This document shows, piece after piece, positions 13,218-24,730 of a DNA stretch of 64,000 bases; within the stretch, counting starts at the first letter, position 1; each line of letters opens with the position of its first letter. The notes below the pieces were generated by a model. That model saw only the letters and a program-made list of their open reading frames with translations. It was not told where the DNA came from and ran no database searches. The position numbers and the translations under genes are program-made. Source of the DNA: Cercis canadensis (Eukaryota; Streptophyta; Magnoliopsida; Fabales; Fabaceae); the NCBI GenBank assembly GCA_003255065.1, contig QAOA01003368.1:1771286-1835285 (forward strand). The letters are read 5' to 3'.

Positions 13218-15138
13218 ATGTGCATAGTCATTTTTCTTTGGCAAGCCCACCCACTCTACCCTTTGCTTCTTTTGAACAACAGGGATGAGTATCACAACAG
13301 GCAAGTTCTTCTAATTAATCTTCTCAATTTTATATTGAGAGCCATTATTTTAGATTTTTTTTTAAAAAAAGGTGTTTGAATATTGTTGCATATATTTATG
13401 TGTGATTGTTTGGTGGTTGAAGGCCTACAAAGGAAGTGTCATGGTGGGAAGGTTGTGATATATTGGGCGGAAGAGACGAGCTCGCCGGAGGAACATGGTT
13501 GGCCTGTTCCAAACAAGGGAGAGTGGCTTTTCTTACAAATGTTTTAGAGCTACATACTCTCCCGGAGGCGAAAAGCCGTGGAGACTTGCCAGTCCTTTTC
13601 CTTAAGGTATACATATGTACAACAGTATTTAACTAACATTTTTGTATATATACAACATGAGTATCAACATAATTGCTCAAACTTTCAATTTGATTATTGA
13701 TGTTTCTTTTCCTTGTTCTTTTGGATAAACAATGCAGAGCAGCAAGAGTCCCAAGGAATTTGCAGAGGGACTAAAGGAGGAGGCTCATTCTTACAATGGC
13801 TTCAACTTAATTGTGGTCGACATTTCATCCAAATCCATGCTGTACCTATCTAATAGGCCCAAAGGACAAGCCATTACAATTCAAGAGGTTTCTCCAGGGC
13901 TGCATGTACTCTCAAATGCTAATCTGGACTCTCCCTGGCATAAGGTCCTTATACGTCCCTACTTCTTGCGCTTGCACCATTTATTCTATTGCAACAGTCA
14001 CAAGTTGTACACCTTAGCATAAAGTTGTACCTTACTTCTTACGCTTGACATAGCCCTTGAAGGCTGAAAATTCTTAGATACTCTGAGAGTATCTACTCCA
14101 CACTTATATAAAAGTAAGTCCCACTTGTGTGTAGATACTCTTGGAATACCTAAGAATCTCACATGGGCATACGCGGGGATTAGATTGACTTGATTCTTAA
14201 AAGGTCTACATTCACAACAAACAAAGAAATTAAAAACGTATTTCTTTTGGGAAGACGATGGGAAAGGGGGATCAATTAACAATAGAAAATGTTAGAGATA
14301 TCCATTGTGCGTATATGTAATTCAGTAACTGCTGCCTCCTTCCAAGGATTGGTGTTTTGCTAAACTGAGGACAAGAAAACAAAGTAACAAGAGAACTTGT
14401 ATGTAGATTGTGAACCAGTCCCACTTTTCACCAAGTTTTTTTCATGGTCTAAAAAGTCAAAATTAGCTCCTAGGAAAACAGTCTATTGCTCTTCTTATAG
14501 TTAACCAAAAGTGGTTTCTGGTAATTCATTCATACTTAACTCTAAAGTATGAATATATTTTGATAATTAGATACGGACATTTTAATGTTAATGTCCAAAA
14601 CGACTTGTTGAACAAAAAAAAGTTCATACTTATCTCCTCAAAAATCACATAGTTTCATTTCTGGTTTACTTGGTTTGAAAGTTTTCCAATTAAAATAGCC
14701 AAATTTTTACCTCTCCTTACTGCAGGCTCAGCGCCTTGGACTCGGCTTCAAAGAACAGCTCAGTAAATATGGTAAAGGAGAAATACCTACGAAGGAGATA
14801 ATTCAGAAACTAATGAAGGACACAGTTAAAGCTGAGGAAAGCATATTACCTCATATCTGTTCTCTTGATTGGGAATTCAGTTTAAGCTCCATTTTTGTCG
14901 AAGTAGAGACGCCACTGGTAAATATTAATTTGTTGCTATATATACATTCCAGTCAAAATCCAAGAGACATTTAATGTATTAATAATCAATCTCTATATTG
15001 CAGGGTCTTTATGGCACTAGGAGTTCTGCTGCCTTAACTGTAAGATCAAGTGGAGAAGTAAGTTTTTATGAACTGTATCTGGATAACAAGAGTTGGAAGG
15101 AGCATGTTATCAATTTCAATATCCAGAAGCTGAAGTAG
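13218..15138 (+). CDS. TANGO2 / NRDE-family protein
   Basis: Five exons: 13218-13300, 13423-13606, 13738-13944, 14726-14917 and 15004-15138, giving 266 aa, close to the usual length of plant TANGO2 homologues. The protein begins Met-Cys, with the family signature NRDE at residues 21-24. It continues with conserved blocks WWEG...GGRDELAGGTWLAC, FLTNV, SRGDLP, YNGFNL, NLDSPW, SSIFVE and YGTRS. Intron 1 uses a GC donor (CAG|GCAAGT); the other three use GT. TANGO2 proteins have been linked to Golgi organisation, mitochondrial metabolism and haem handling, but their biochemical activity is unsettled, so no reaction is assigned. The N-terminal Cys resembles Ntn-hydrolase-like folds. Family membership is clear; role is not. 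Confidence 0.92.
14069..14157. repeat. Intronic hairpin / small MITE-like inverted repeat
   Basis: Inside intron 3 of the TANGO2-like gene. A left arm at about 14069-14103 (ttcttagatactctgagag...) pairs imperfectly with a right arm at about 14127-14157 (gtgtgtagatactcttgg...), around a loop of about 23 bases. It could be a small inverted-repeat transposon remnant or a hairpin in the primary transcript. No target duplication was established. Confidence 0.55.
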
Positions 15139-15361
15139 AAGTAAACAAAAGGAGCTGCTAATAAAGTGCCGCAGCAAAGGCAATAGCTCATTGCTTACAT
15201 TTTTGTGCCTGATTGATGTATTTCATCATTCATAAACATATACCATCAACAAGCAGGGCTCGTGTAAGCGGATTAAATAATAAAATAAACCCTGTGTTTT
15301 ATAATATTTATGATTATACCAGTCAAACTTATCAGAGATAGATATCTCAGATTGGTACTCT

Positions 15362-15735
15362 TGTTAAACATAGCACACCTTTATACATTTCTCTAGAAAC
15401 AACACCAAGCTGCTAGCATCTTCTTTCAACCAACTTCATCACCGATTTGTAAGAACAGAAATTAAAAGAAAATTCTAGAGTTAAAGCACAGCTGTAAACC
15501 GACTTGAGAAAAGAATAGAAAACTGACTTACATAGTCGGTTATACTTGCCTATAAAAATGCATGTATATGTGGGTAAAATAGAGTGAAAAAGAAACAAGA
15601 CCTCAGCCTTGTACGGTTGTACCCACTTCTCTTCAATAACAAAACTTTTTCCTTCAACTACTACTCATTTATCTCTCTTATATTTATCAAACAACTATAA
15701 CCATACACACAATAAAACTAACAATACCAAACAAA
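15362..15735 (+). mobile_element. Copia-type LTR fragment
   Basis: It begins TGTTAAACATAGCACACC and continues with phrases shared with the rearranged Copia element at 21.8-22.6 kb: ctagaaacaacaccaagctg, catcaccgat, and attaaaagaaaattctagag followed by cagctgtaaaccgactt. A TATA-like tataaaaatg (near 15.55 kb) and ctcagccttgtacgg follow in the same order as in the other copy. This is the layout of a plant Copia LTR. I could not fix the 3' end or a target duplication. It lies about 220 bp downstream of the TANGO2-like stop codon. Confidence 0.55.
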
Positions 15736-16991
15736 ACAATGAAAAATTAGGCATAATCAGTTATTTTTCTTTCTTCCACAGTTTTTAACTAGGTATAACC
15801 CTGCCTTTCAAGAGCATAACCTGGTCAAACATAAATTCTGCATTAGGCTACTAATATTCCATACTTTTACAAATCAGAGTCAATACCAAGAATTATTTCG
15901 GCATTATTCGTCTGTAAATGCAATGATTTAAAACCGTATGAAAATAATTTTAAAGTCTGCCTGGGAAAAAAAATTTCTTGTGTGCTGGTCTAAGGATTAA
16001 AGATGAAAGTCGTATAAAAATTCTATCTGAATTCTAATCATGATGCACCAAACAAATCTCACATGACTGGAACAGAGCTTTAATTAAAAGAAAAGATAGA
16101 GCTTGTAAAGCCTTCCTAAGAATATAAGAACTGATTTAGGTCCTAACTGTAATTAACATGACAATTTAGAAAGAAAACTATAAGTACCTGGTTCAAGACT
16201 TAAGACAGCACTGACAGAAGTGCAAGATCAAGAGTTTGGGGTTATAAATCAGAGCCTTCAATTTCTATATACAGACTTTAATACAGAGTCTCCTTTTAGT
16301 ACAGTAGATCAAAAGCTTGAAGACAACAAAAAAAATTGTATCTTTAAAACACCATGGTGTTACAAGCAATAGATGCCTGGCTTGAAGATAATTTATAAAG
16401 GGGCAAAAAAATAGAAGCATGTTTGCTTAGACTTCTTTAGAATTTGCATATGCTGGTCGAGATTGGGAGTCTTCTATACATTTCATTCATACTTGCTGAT
16501 TTGACAGGAGGGAATGACATATGAACATTGGCTCTATTGTGATATAGGCTGTGGATAGATTGAATATAGGTGCAAATACATAAATGATTAGCTTTCTCAT
16601 TACTTGAACAGGAAGATGCCTTAGATTTTCTAATGAAACCATAGTATAGTTTTAGTTGTTTTCTGTATATACTAAATTATATGGTTATCCCTTCATTTCA
16701 CCGTGAAGTTTTTAATCTATTTGGTACACTAACACTTTCTCAGATATTTTGATGTCTGATTTCCTTCTAGTTTTCTAATAATTAAAGACTTTTCTGACTA
16801 GTTCTATAATTAATACTTCACTACCTAGCAAATACATGTGAAGAATCTTCCAGAAAACATGTATTTCTTGAGTTACAAAAAGGGGGATTGCAATTAGTAA
16901 CGCCAACCCTATGGCTATTGCCTAGCCATCTATCCTCTCTGTATTTCCTTTTGAGATCCTTTGCTTGCAGTGATTTTTGAGGCTGCTGGCC
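15736..16991. other. AT-rich spacer, nothing recognised
   Basis: No open frame of credible length, no recognisable protein fragment and no clear repeat boundary. It separates the Copia LTR remnant from the hAT-type element. Confidence 0.4.
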
Positions 16992-16999
16992 CTCTTCTT

Positions 17000-17802
17000 T
17001 AGGGCTGTTCATAACCCGGTAAACCCATCAAAACCCACCCAAAACCGACAAAATACAAGCAAATCAGACGGTTCTAGATGGCACATGGGCAAGATCGAAC
17101 GATTGACATTGGGTGAATTGGTTTAAGCTAGTTCGATTTTAGCTTAGAAAAATCAACAGAAACCAAACTTGACTAAACAATAATTATGCATACAAATTTT
17201 TGACTTTTTTGCCTTGCACGTAATTTTATGTCTACATAATTTCAAATTCTCATATTTTCTTTTAAATTTTATCTCTCTTCCCCACTTAGTCCTTTAAATT
17301 TTTGGATTTTTGCACTTTTTTTCTCTCATCTTTCCATATATTTCCATTTCTTCTCTCCCACATTTCAATGTTCTCCCTCGAATTTTTCACTTCTTCTCTC
17401 TCATTTTCATTGTTCTCCTTCTCCTATGGGATTTTTCCCCTCTCTATCAAATTTCCATTTCACATTTCTCTATCTCATCAAGTCTCAACTTACTAACTTC
17501 TCTCTTCTTCCTATCCATTGATCTACTATTCTCTCTATTTCTCAATAGCCATGGTAGTCAAAGATGACATTTTTATTCTATGTTATCTGCTTTCATGAAA
17601 AAAAAAATAATAATAATAAAACAAGTAGCAAACATCATACCCGCTCAACCCGCCCGAGCCAACCTAGTCTGTGTGGAACTGAAACCACCAGTTCCCTTGA
17701 ACAATTGGTCGATAACAAGTAGGGAAAATTCCCACCCAACGGTGGTTGGTCGGTTGGCAAATGGCCTCCAATCCGACTGTACCCGATCGGTGAACACCCA
17801 TA
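17000..17802. mobile_element. hAT-type nonautonomous element with 8-bp target duplication
   Basis: An 803-bp element starts TAGGGCTGTTCA and ends TGAACACCCATA, inverted termini with three mismatches over 12 bases, in the style of plant hAT elements. A perfect 8-bp direct repeat CTCTTCTT flanks it at 16992-16999 and 17803-17810, as expected for hAT insertion. The subterminal regions carry GGTAAACCC/ACCCACCC-like repeats, and the interior is pyrimidine-rich. No transposase is encoded; open frames at 17302-17567 are low-complexity by-products. Confidence 0.85.
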
Positions 17803-18084
17803 CTCTTCTTGTTGGTAGCCCTCCCTACCTTTGCTTCCTTACTTTTATTTTATTTTATTTTTATTTTCAAACTTTTAAATAAATTGACTTCAGATCTTAT
17901 CAATTTGATGGTAGATCTGGGGCCTAAGGTGTGGTTTTGCTTCAGATCTGACCTTTTTCATTGTAGATCTAATAGGGTTATGTAATTTTTTTAATTGTTT
18001 ATTTGTATTTGTATTTGTTCAACTGATCACATCTATTGCTAGAGTTTTGAATCCATAATATCAAAGGAGCAAACAAATACGTTA

Positions 18085-19100
18085 TTTCAAACATCTATGA
18101 TGATCAGGAGCTAGAATCGAGTTGAAATTTCAATTAGCAAGAAGATCGTAGAAATTTCTTTCGCGATACTAGATCTGAAACCTCTTCAATTATGTAAGTT
18201 CCATTGGCCATTTTTTTTTTTTTTAATGAAATCTCTTTTTATCTTTGAAAAATTTAAATGGGGATTATGATTAGTAACATATTTGATTTGCTCAAGATTT
18301 ATCACCTGACAACATTTTAAAGCTACAATCCGGTGGAGAAAATCTCCATCAACAAAAGACCTCTTTCAAACATCTATGATGATCAAGAGCTAGATTCCAG
18401 TTGAAATTTCAATTAGCAAGAAGATCGTAGAAACTTCGTTGGCAATACTAGATCTAAAACCTCTTCAAGATGTAAGTTTCGTTGGCCAATTTTTTTTTTT
18501 TTTAATGAAATCTCTCTTTAAAATAAAAAAGGGGATTACGATTAGTGACATCTTTGATTTGATCAAGATTTATCACCTGACAACATTATGGAAAAAATCT
18601 CCGTCAACAAGGATGCTTTTCTAACATCTATGATGATCAGGAGCTAGACTCGTTGAAATTTCAATTAGCAAGAAGATCATAGAAATTTCTTTTGCGAAAC
18701 TAGATCTGAAACGTCTTCAAGATGGAAGTTCCGTTCGCCCTCTTTTTTTTTTTTCTTAATGAAATCCTTTTTTTTGTTTTTAATATTTCAATTAGTGACA
18801 TCTTTGATTTGCTCAAGATTTATCACCTAACAACATTTTAAAGCCACAATCCGGTGGAGAAGATCTCTGTCAACAAAGATGTAATTCTTTCAAACATCTA
18901 TAATGATCAGGAGCTAAACTCAAGTTGAAATTTCAATTACCAAGAAGATTGTAGAAATTATTAGATCTCAGAAGCTCTTCAAGATGTAAGTTCCATTAGC
19001 CAATTTTTATTTTTAATGAAATTCCTTTTTATTTTGAAAAAAGAGGACGATTAGTGACATTTTTTATTATCACTTGACGACATTTTAAAATGTGAATCCT
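18085..19100. repeat. Tandem array, four units of about 265 bp
   Basis: Units begin at about 18085, 18364, 18617 and 18888, each with (t)ttcaaacatctatgatgat or a close variant. Each then has gaaatttcaattagcaagaag, tagatct, a phrase resembling aagatgtaagttcc, an A/T homopolymer, and tttatcacctgacaacatt. The last unit is the most diverged. Units encode nothing recognisable. The array begins about 280 bp beyond the hAT-type element. Confidence 0.8.
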
Positions 19101-19429
19101 TAAAATTTTGGTGATATAGATAGGGAGTGAACATACTTGAGTTTTTCTAGGCATGTTTTAATTATGGTATTCGAATGCGCGGCCAATTAGGTAGCAACTC
19201 ATAAGATACTAGGTAATTTATTTTTTATTACTGCACCTAATTTGGGCGTATAGAATTACAATTTGAAGGCTTCACATTGTTGTCAAGGTTAAATTATGAG
19301 CAAAGCTAAGAAGTCACTTGTTGTAATCCCCTTATTATATACCAATTAATACCTTTTTTAAGGAACATTCCTTCGATATATTTGCTAATAATATGATATT
19401 AATGTCTTTTTTTATATTCGAATTTCTGT

Positions 19430-19730
19430 TTTCAATTGTATATAATTGATGAAAATGATAGGAATTGGAGACTGGCTTGACTGTGAGTTGGAGAGCATTG
19501 TACGCGGCAACTCATAAGAAGGACGGGATATATGTGACAAATGAAGCTTGAGCAATGAGTTTGTCATCTACTTGTGGTAGTTCGTCCTTCTTCGGATTCC
19601 CAAACACGAGAGGATTCTGGCTTTGGAGAATGCGTTGTCATGTTAGAGAGAGCAGAGGAAAGTGCCATGACTTATGCTGCTGTCCATGCTCCTAATCCAT
19701 CGGTATGCTACTATTTAATACTAATTTCAT
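19430..19730 (+). other. Unidentified exon-like remnant
   Basis: This stretch has more balanced base composition than its surroundings. One plus-strand frame reads LETGLTVSWRALYAATHKK before a stop; the next reads GFGECVVMLERAEESAM and is followed by a possible GT splice site. It may be a broken pair of exons from a lost gene. I do not recognise the family, and no start, stop or flanking exons support an intact gene. Confidence 0.25.
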
Positions 19731-20159
19731 TTTCAGAAAAAGCACTCTTTTTTTATTTTTTTATGTTGCAAGTAAAAACTCTTGCTTGGACAGCATTGCT
19801 TAACTGCATTTCAGGCACTATAACTGATTCTTTTGCCTTCGCTTTTGCTGCCACTGATTTTTATTGTTTTAAATCAATGATTTAAACAAGTAGGATATCT
19901 GTTCTGTTTGTTGAGTCATTTATAAAAACATTCTTGACTTGAGTGAAACAGCATAACTAGAATGAGACGTTATAGGTTTAAGTGGAAGTTGGATTTCTCT
20001 TTCAGGTAGCCCGCTCTTTTAAACACTTTGATACAGAGTGTTTTCCTTGTGTATTTGATTTATTCATTACATGGTACTTGCCATTACAAGTTCCTTCAAT
20101 TTACCAATGTCTTCTCTGGAAAAAAGAGTGGTACTTGTTATTCTTTATCAGGATTTAAG

Positions 20160-21746
20160 GGGTTTGGAACATCATGGAAGCGACTACAGCTTCTTAAAAC
20201 TCTGCCTACACTCATTTAGTCTCCTTTGCTGCTGCCTATTTTCTAGAAGGACTAGCTAGATTGCCTAGATTTCAATTCATCAATTTTTATATTTTTAATT
20301 GATGTGGTGCTGCTGATTTTTTCCCTCGTCAATCTTTGGCCCTTATCTGATTGGATCAAGTAGCTATTGGTTGAATTACTCTTGTTCTCATTAGTGCTAG
20401 AGTCTATTGCCTTTTTGATCTAGTAATGGTTGAGTGTATATTATTCTCTTTCATTAGTTGTTCTTTAGCAGTGAAGATTCTTGAAGTGTCATATCTAATA
20501 AACAGCGATCATATCTCGAGTTTTCCTTAAGCTCTCATTCATAAAATTCTTTCTCATCTCTCTACATGGGATGCCACTCAAACCAGTTGTTTATCTAAGG
20601 TATGGAAAACCTTATGGGATTACTTTCCCTAGTTGAATTTTGACGGACACCGCTTACTTCTTCTCCCTTATGATTGCTTCAAGGATTATATAGGTAGAAA
20701 ACTGAAGACATATATACTAGGAAGGGAATCAAATATATTCAAATTCAGATAAGATACTATAAATAATACAATTGGTTATCAAGTTTTTTAATACCCTTTC
20801 AATCACTTAATTTATCCACTTATTCATATCGTCTACAGTTTTTACCTTTGTAAGGCTCATCCATAGCCTGAAATCCAATATATTGATTCTCTTTCCTGAT
20901 GGGTCCTCAGTTTTTATATCTACAGAAGACTTCAAATGATTGTAAGGTAAGAGAAGGAAATTCAAGTAGGAAAAGGGACCCCAAAACGTTTTCCATACTT
21001 TAGAAAATTGGTTTGAGTAGCATCTGTAGAGAGACAGGAGAGAATTTCATGATCAGAGCTTAAGGCAAGCTGGATATATGATCTCTCTTCGTTACAGAGA
21101 ATGACTATTCACTTCATAATCTGCTAAAGAACAACAAGAAGGAATTAACTACAGCTTCTTGAAACTCTGCCTAGTCTTGGTCATTTGGTCATTGGATAGT
21201 TCCACTGTTTCACAAGTTAAAACTTCAACTCTCCTTTTGCTGCCGCCTAGAAGGACGAGGATGCCTAGATTTCAATTCAATTTTTATATTTCTATTGATG
21301 TGGTGCTGCTGATTTTTGCCTCATCAATCTTTGGCTCACATCTAATTGGATCAAGTAGCAATTGGCTGAATTACTCTTGATTACGTTAGTGCTAGCTAGA
21401 AGCTAGAGTCTATTGCATTTCTGATATAGTAATGGTTGAGCTTCTATTAATCAAGTTGAACTACTTAGTAAGCTGTCTTATAGTCATCATGACAAATGAC
21501 TTTGCATTCTTTAATGGTAGTTCTCTTGAAGACCCTACCATACATATTAAATTGAGGGCATAAGTAGGCCTGTTTTGAACTGATCAGCTTCAACCCGGTA
21601 GAACAAAGTGGCCTTTCTTGTGATGAACTTGCATGCAGGGAAAAGTTTTGGCAACAAATATTGTAAAACGATTATACCTCGGATGCAAGGGTTTTTAATA
21701 GTGCAATGGATAAATGCTGCACGTAAGTGGGGATGTACATAGAGGT
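20160..21746. repeat. Segmental duplication unit A, first part
   Basis: The phrase gactacagcttcttgaaactctgcctagtc and the following 250 bp or so occur at about 21.14 kb, again at 25.39 kb, and in diverged form at 20.17 kb. The segment at 21.55-21.74 kb (taggcctgttttgaactgatcag ... gcacgtaagtggggatg) recurs at 25.63-25.93 kb. The homology breaks at 21747, where a Copia-derived insertion starts, and resumes near 22.61 kb. Confidence 0.65.
20425..21145. mobile_element. Foldback element, copy 1 of 3
   Basis: Most of the element is an imperfect inverted repeat. The left arm begins near gtatattattctctttcatt and passes gatcatatctcgag and ctctcattcataaaat to aaccagttg. The right arm reads the reverse: aattggtttgagtagcatct, gagagaatttcatgatcaga, atatatgatctctcttc and taatctgctaaagaacaac. 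It matches the elements at 23.84-24.57 and 26.31-27.15 kb arm for arm. There is no coding capacity. Ends are approximate. Confidence 0.7.
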
Positions 21747-22608
21747 TTTTAATGTCTCGTAGCATTTCAAATTTTGCTCTTGGTAGTGCCTTAGTGATAA
21801 TGTCGGCTAGCTGCTCCTCCGTGCTGCAGTATTCTAGTTTTTTTTTTTCTTTAATAAGTCGGTTTATAGCTGTTCTACAACTCTGGAATTTTCATTTAAT
21901 CTCTGTTCNGTAGTGCCTTAGTGATAATGTCGGCTAGCTGCTCCTCCGTGCTGCAGTATTCTAGTTTTTTTTTTCTTTAATAAGTCGGTTTATAGCTGTT
22001 CTACAACTCTGGAATTTTCATTTAATCTCTGTTCGTTTTGCACCTTCTAGTCTTCATTAGTCGGTGATGAGACTTCCTCAAGAGTCTCTGAAAAATTCTT
22101 TGAGAATGCTAACAGCTTGGTGAAGTTTCTGGAGAAGAGTGCTATTGTTCAACACTCCTCCTTAGCACACTTCTCCAGAAACTTCACCTTGCTGTTAGCC
22201 TTCTCAAAGAATTTTTCAGAATCTTGAGGAAGTCTCATCACCAACTAATAAAGACGAGAAGAATGAACATAAATTAAAAGAAAATTCCAAAGCTGTAACA
22301 CAGCCGTAAACCGGCTTATAAAAGAAAAGAAAACCAGAAGCAGATAATGTGAAGAAAAGTCCAGAAATAAGAAAATAATTTCCTACTTCAGAACCGCCAC
22401 ACTTGGGCGGTGATAGTATAAATAGGCTTTACTAGTTCACATAGAGATCAGGAAACCCAAGACATCAGCCTTGGACTATCTTCCAACTAATCAATTAGTA
22501 AGCTTTCTCTTCCCATGTCCTTTCACTTCTTTTTTCTTTTCAGCCATCATTTACCTTTTCTCAATCACACAACTACCATAATATCCCACAAATTATTTCA
22601 TCCCATAA
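21747..22608. mobile_element. Rearranged Copia element: RNase H tail plus head-to-head LTRs
   Basis: Relative to the duplicate at 25.9 kb, this segment is inserted. Its left part on the minus strand (about 21839 down to 21765) encodes EYCSTEEQLADIITKALPRA, the end of a Copia RNase H domain. It is followed by a minus-strand LTR part whose terminus TGTTGAACAATAGCAC starts at 22154. A second LTR part runs on the plus strand from about 22164 to 22.6 kb, with tataaatagg near 22.42 kb and cagccttggac. The two LTR parts form an inverted repeat with arms of about 180-300 bp centred near 22159. A head-to-head LTR pair is not a normal retroelement structure. A false 125-bp duplication around the N at 21909 enlarges the left arm. 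Confidence 0.65.
21783..22034. repeat. Duplicated 125-bp segment around a single N (likely assembly artefact)
   Basis: 21783-21908 and 21910-22034 are identical except for one base in a T run, and are separated by a single N at 21909. This is an unmerged contig overlap, probably provoked by the inverted repeat and the T tract. Confidence 0.85.
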
Positions 22609-22870
22609 AACTAATACTTCTTATACCTGCAACTGACAAGAGAGTTATTTTTTGTATTTTATTAGCTCTAAAGAAAGTCAACCTTCTTTATGCAACTAGT
22701 AAGGGTTGCTTATGTGATTTATGTGAGGCTGGCTATGGGGATGGTATGATAATTACAGTACCGTACGTATTTCACAATATTAAGCACACATTTCACATAA
22801 ATGATAGAAGGCATTTTGGGTAGAGTTCAAAAGTTTTTGTTTTTAATTAAGATGCATATCTTTGTGGTTT
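22609..22870. repeat. Segmental duplication unit A, second part
   Basis: About 250 bp, including gtaagggttgcttatgtg and gatagaaggcattttgggta, match 25943-26210 closely. It resumes the duplication interrupted by the Copia insertion. An open stretch across it (22515-22823) has no recognisable domain. Confidence 0.65.
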
Positions 22871-23172
22871 TTGAAAAAACATAATGTTCCCCTCTTAAAT
22901 GTTTGCACAGATCTTTTGGAACAATTATGTGGTAGTTTTGGTATTCGTCTCTTTATCTCTTCATTTCTAATTTTAACCGAATGGATGAGTATTGCTTTCT
23001 GCCAAAGGAGAATTACCCTTCCATTCTACAATACTACCATTGTTCCACATAACCACCTTAACTGATCACTTGGTAGAGACTCTCTTGCTTAGACGGCATT
23101 GCTTAACTAAAATTAAGGCACTGCATTGTTCTCTTACATTTATTGTTCTTTAGGCAATTATTATGCCAAGAG

Positions 23173-23812
23173 TGAGGGAGTGTTTTCAGACCTAGTGCCT
23201 CCGTGACACGGTCAACACCGCTACCTTTACATAGACATATTAGCTTTAGGTTGGCCCATGTCCACCTGGGACACGCGTTGTGCTGGCATTATAATGGATT
23301 GTGCATCAAAAAGATTATGGTGAGTGCGGGCCTTGAGGAAGCATCTCAAGGGGCCCTTAGAGCAGTTGGGTAACCTGCTTTCAGGAAACCAGATCCTGAG
23401 GAACCTACTTGATCTACCACATAACTTAGTACACTGTTGCATCCTTTCCTCGGTCTATTAGTTGATACCTCGTATCGCGCCAACATAGGCTTGCTGACAT
23501 ATATTTCCCCATTGCTAGATGTTGTAGACACAAGACCCTCCAAACAGTATAAATTCCCCCTCATTTCCTCTCCATAAGCATATTAAATTAGAGACTCACC
23601 ACTCAAACCTTTTCATTTTCCCCTCACATCAATTCTTCTCCTTTCTCCCTCTTGGGATCACTTCTTAGTAGCCTGGACCTTGGTACTTGCATGTTATTCG
23701 CCTAGAGAGAGCGCCTCTCTTGCCCAGGCACTGACTAAGGGTGCCTCACTCTTTCTCTGGGCTACCCTAATAGGCTGGTTTCAGATTAGCTACGCGCTTG
23801 CTTATCACCACA
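23173..23812. mobile_element. Possible Gypsy-type solo LTR
   Basis: A GC-richer 640-bp block begins TGAGGGAGTG and ends TTATCACCACA, with a promoter-like cagtataaattcc near 23.55 kb about 60% of the way through. Length, composition and TG...CA ends suit a plant Gypsy LTR. I see no matching 5-bp target duplication and no second LTR, so this is tentative. Confidence 0.45.
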
Positions 23813-23839
23813 AAAAACCCTCGAAAGAAAGTGTGATCT

Positions 23840-24565
23840 ATAATGAATAAAGATCATATCTCTAGCTTGCCGTAAGCTCTCATTCATGAAATTCTCTCCC
23901 ATCTCTCTAAATGGGATGTCCCTTAAACTAGTTATTTATCTAAAGTATGGAAGACCTTCTAGAATTCCTTTCCCTATTTGAATTTCGATGAAACCACTAT
24001 CTTCTTGTCCCTTATTTGCTTAAAAGATTCTACAGTTAAAAAATTGACAACCTACTAAAACGATAATCAAATATATTGAAATGTAATTACACTATGGATG
24101 TGCCTTAAAAATGCAAAAAGTTATAGGCAATATCAATAGGTGGATAAGCTTAGGTATTGAGAGGGGTTTCAAATCACTAAATTTATCAACTTATTCATAT
24201 CGTCTACATTTTGTTTTGCATCCGTAAGGCTCATCCTTAGCTTGCAATTCAATATATTGATTCTCTTTCCTGTTGGGTATCAGTGTTTTAACTGTAGAGT
24301 TTTCAAAGCGATCATAGGGGAGAAGAAGGAAATTCAAGTAGGAAAATGAATCCCATAAGGTTTTCCATACTTTAGAAAAACAACTGGTTTGAGTAGCATC
24401 TAGTAGAGATCAACAGGAGAAAGTTTCATAAATCAGAACTTACGGTGACCTGAAGATATGATCTCTCTTCCTTACATAGGACACTTCCTGAACCTTCACT
24501 TTAGAATCGGCTAAACAACAAGTGTAAAAGAATAATACATATATTGTGCTTAGCTCAGGTTGTCA
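23840..24565. mobile_element. Foldback element, copy 2 of 3
   Basis: The left arm starts aagatcatatctctagc and runs through ctctcattcatgaaattc and gtatggaagacctt. The right arm mirrors it: ttccatactttagaaaaac, tggtttgagtagcatct, gatatgatctctcttcc and the outer terminus tattgtgcttagctcaggttgtcaga. The outer left terminus appears lost, possibly where the neighbouring LTR-like block ends. It carries no coding sequence. Confidence 0.7.
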
Positions 24566-24730
24566 GAGTAGGTGAGAATACCCACACTGGTCTTGAGAAT
24601 TCCTTCTATAGCCTGTGTAATATACTCATAATGCTGCCACATGGACTTACTATCTGTTACCCCTCGGCTCCTACTGATTTTTAAAGCAAAAGAGATGCAG
24701 AAACACAAGAAATAAAAGAAACCATATCAA

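Noticed and set aside
17302..17567. Two overlapping Ser/Phe-rich open frames
   Set aside because: They come from the pyrimidine-rich interior of the hAT-type element.
23346..23564. Minus-strand 72-aa frame
   Set aside because: Inside the Gypsy-like LTR block; LTRs do not usually encode protein and no domain is seen.
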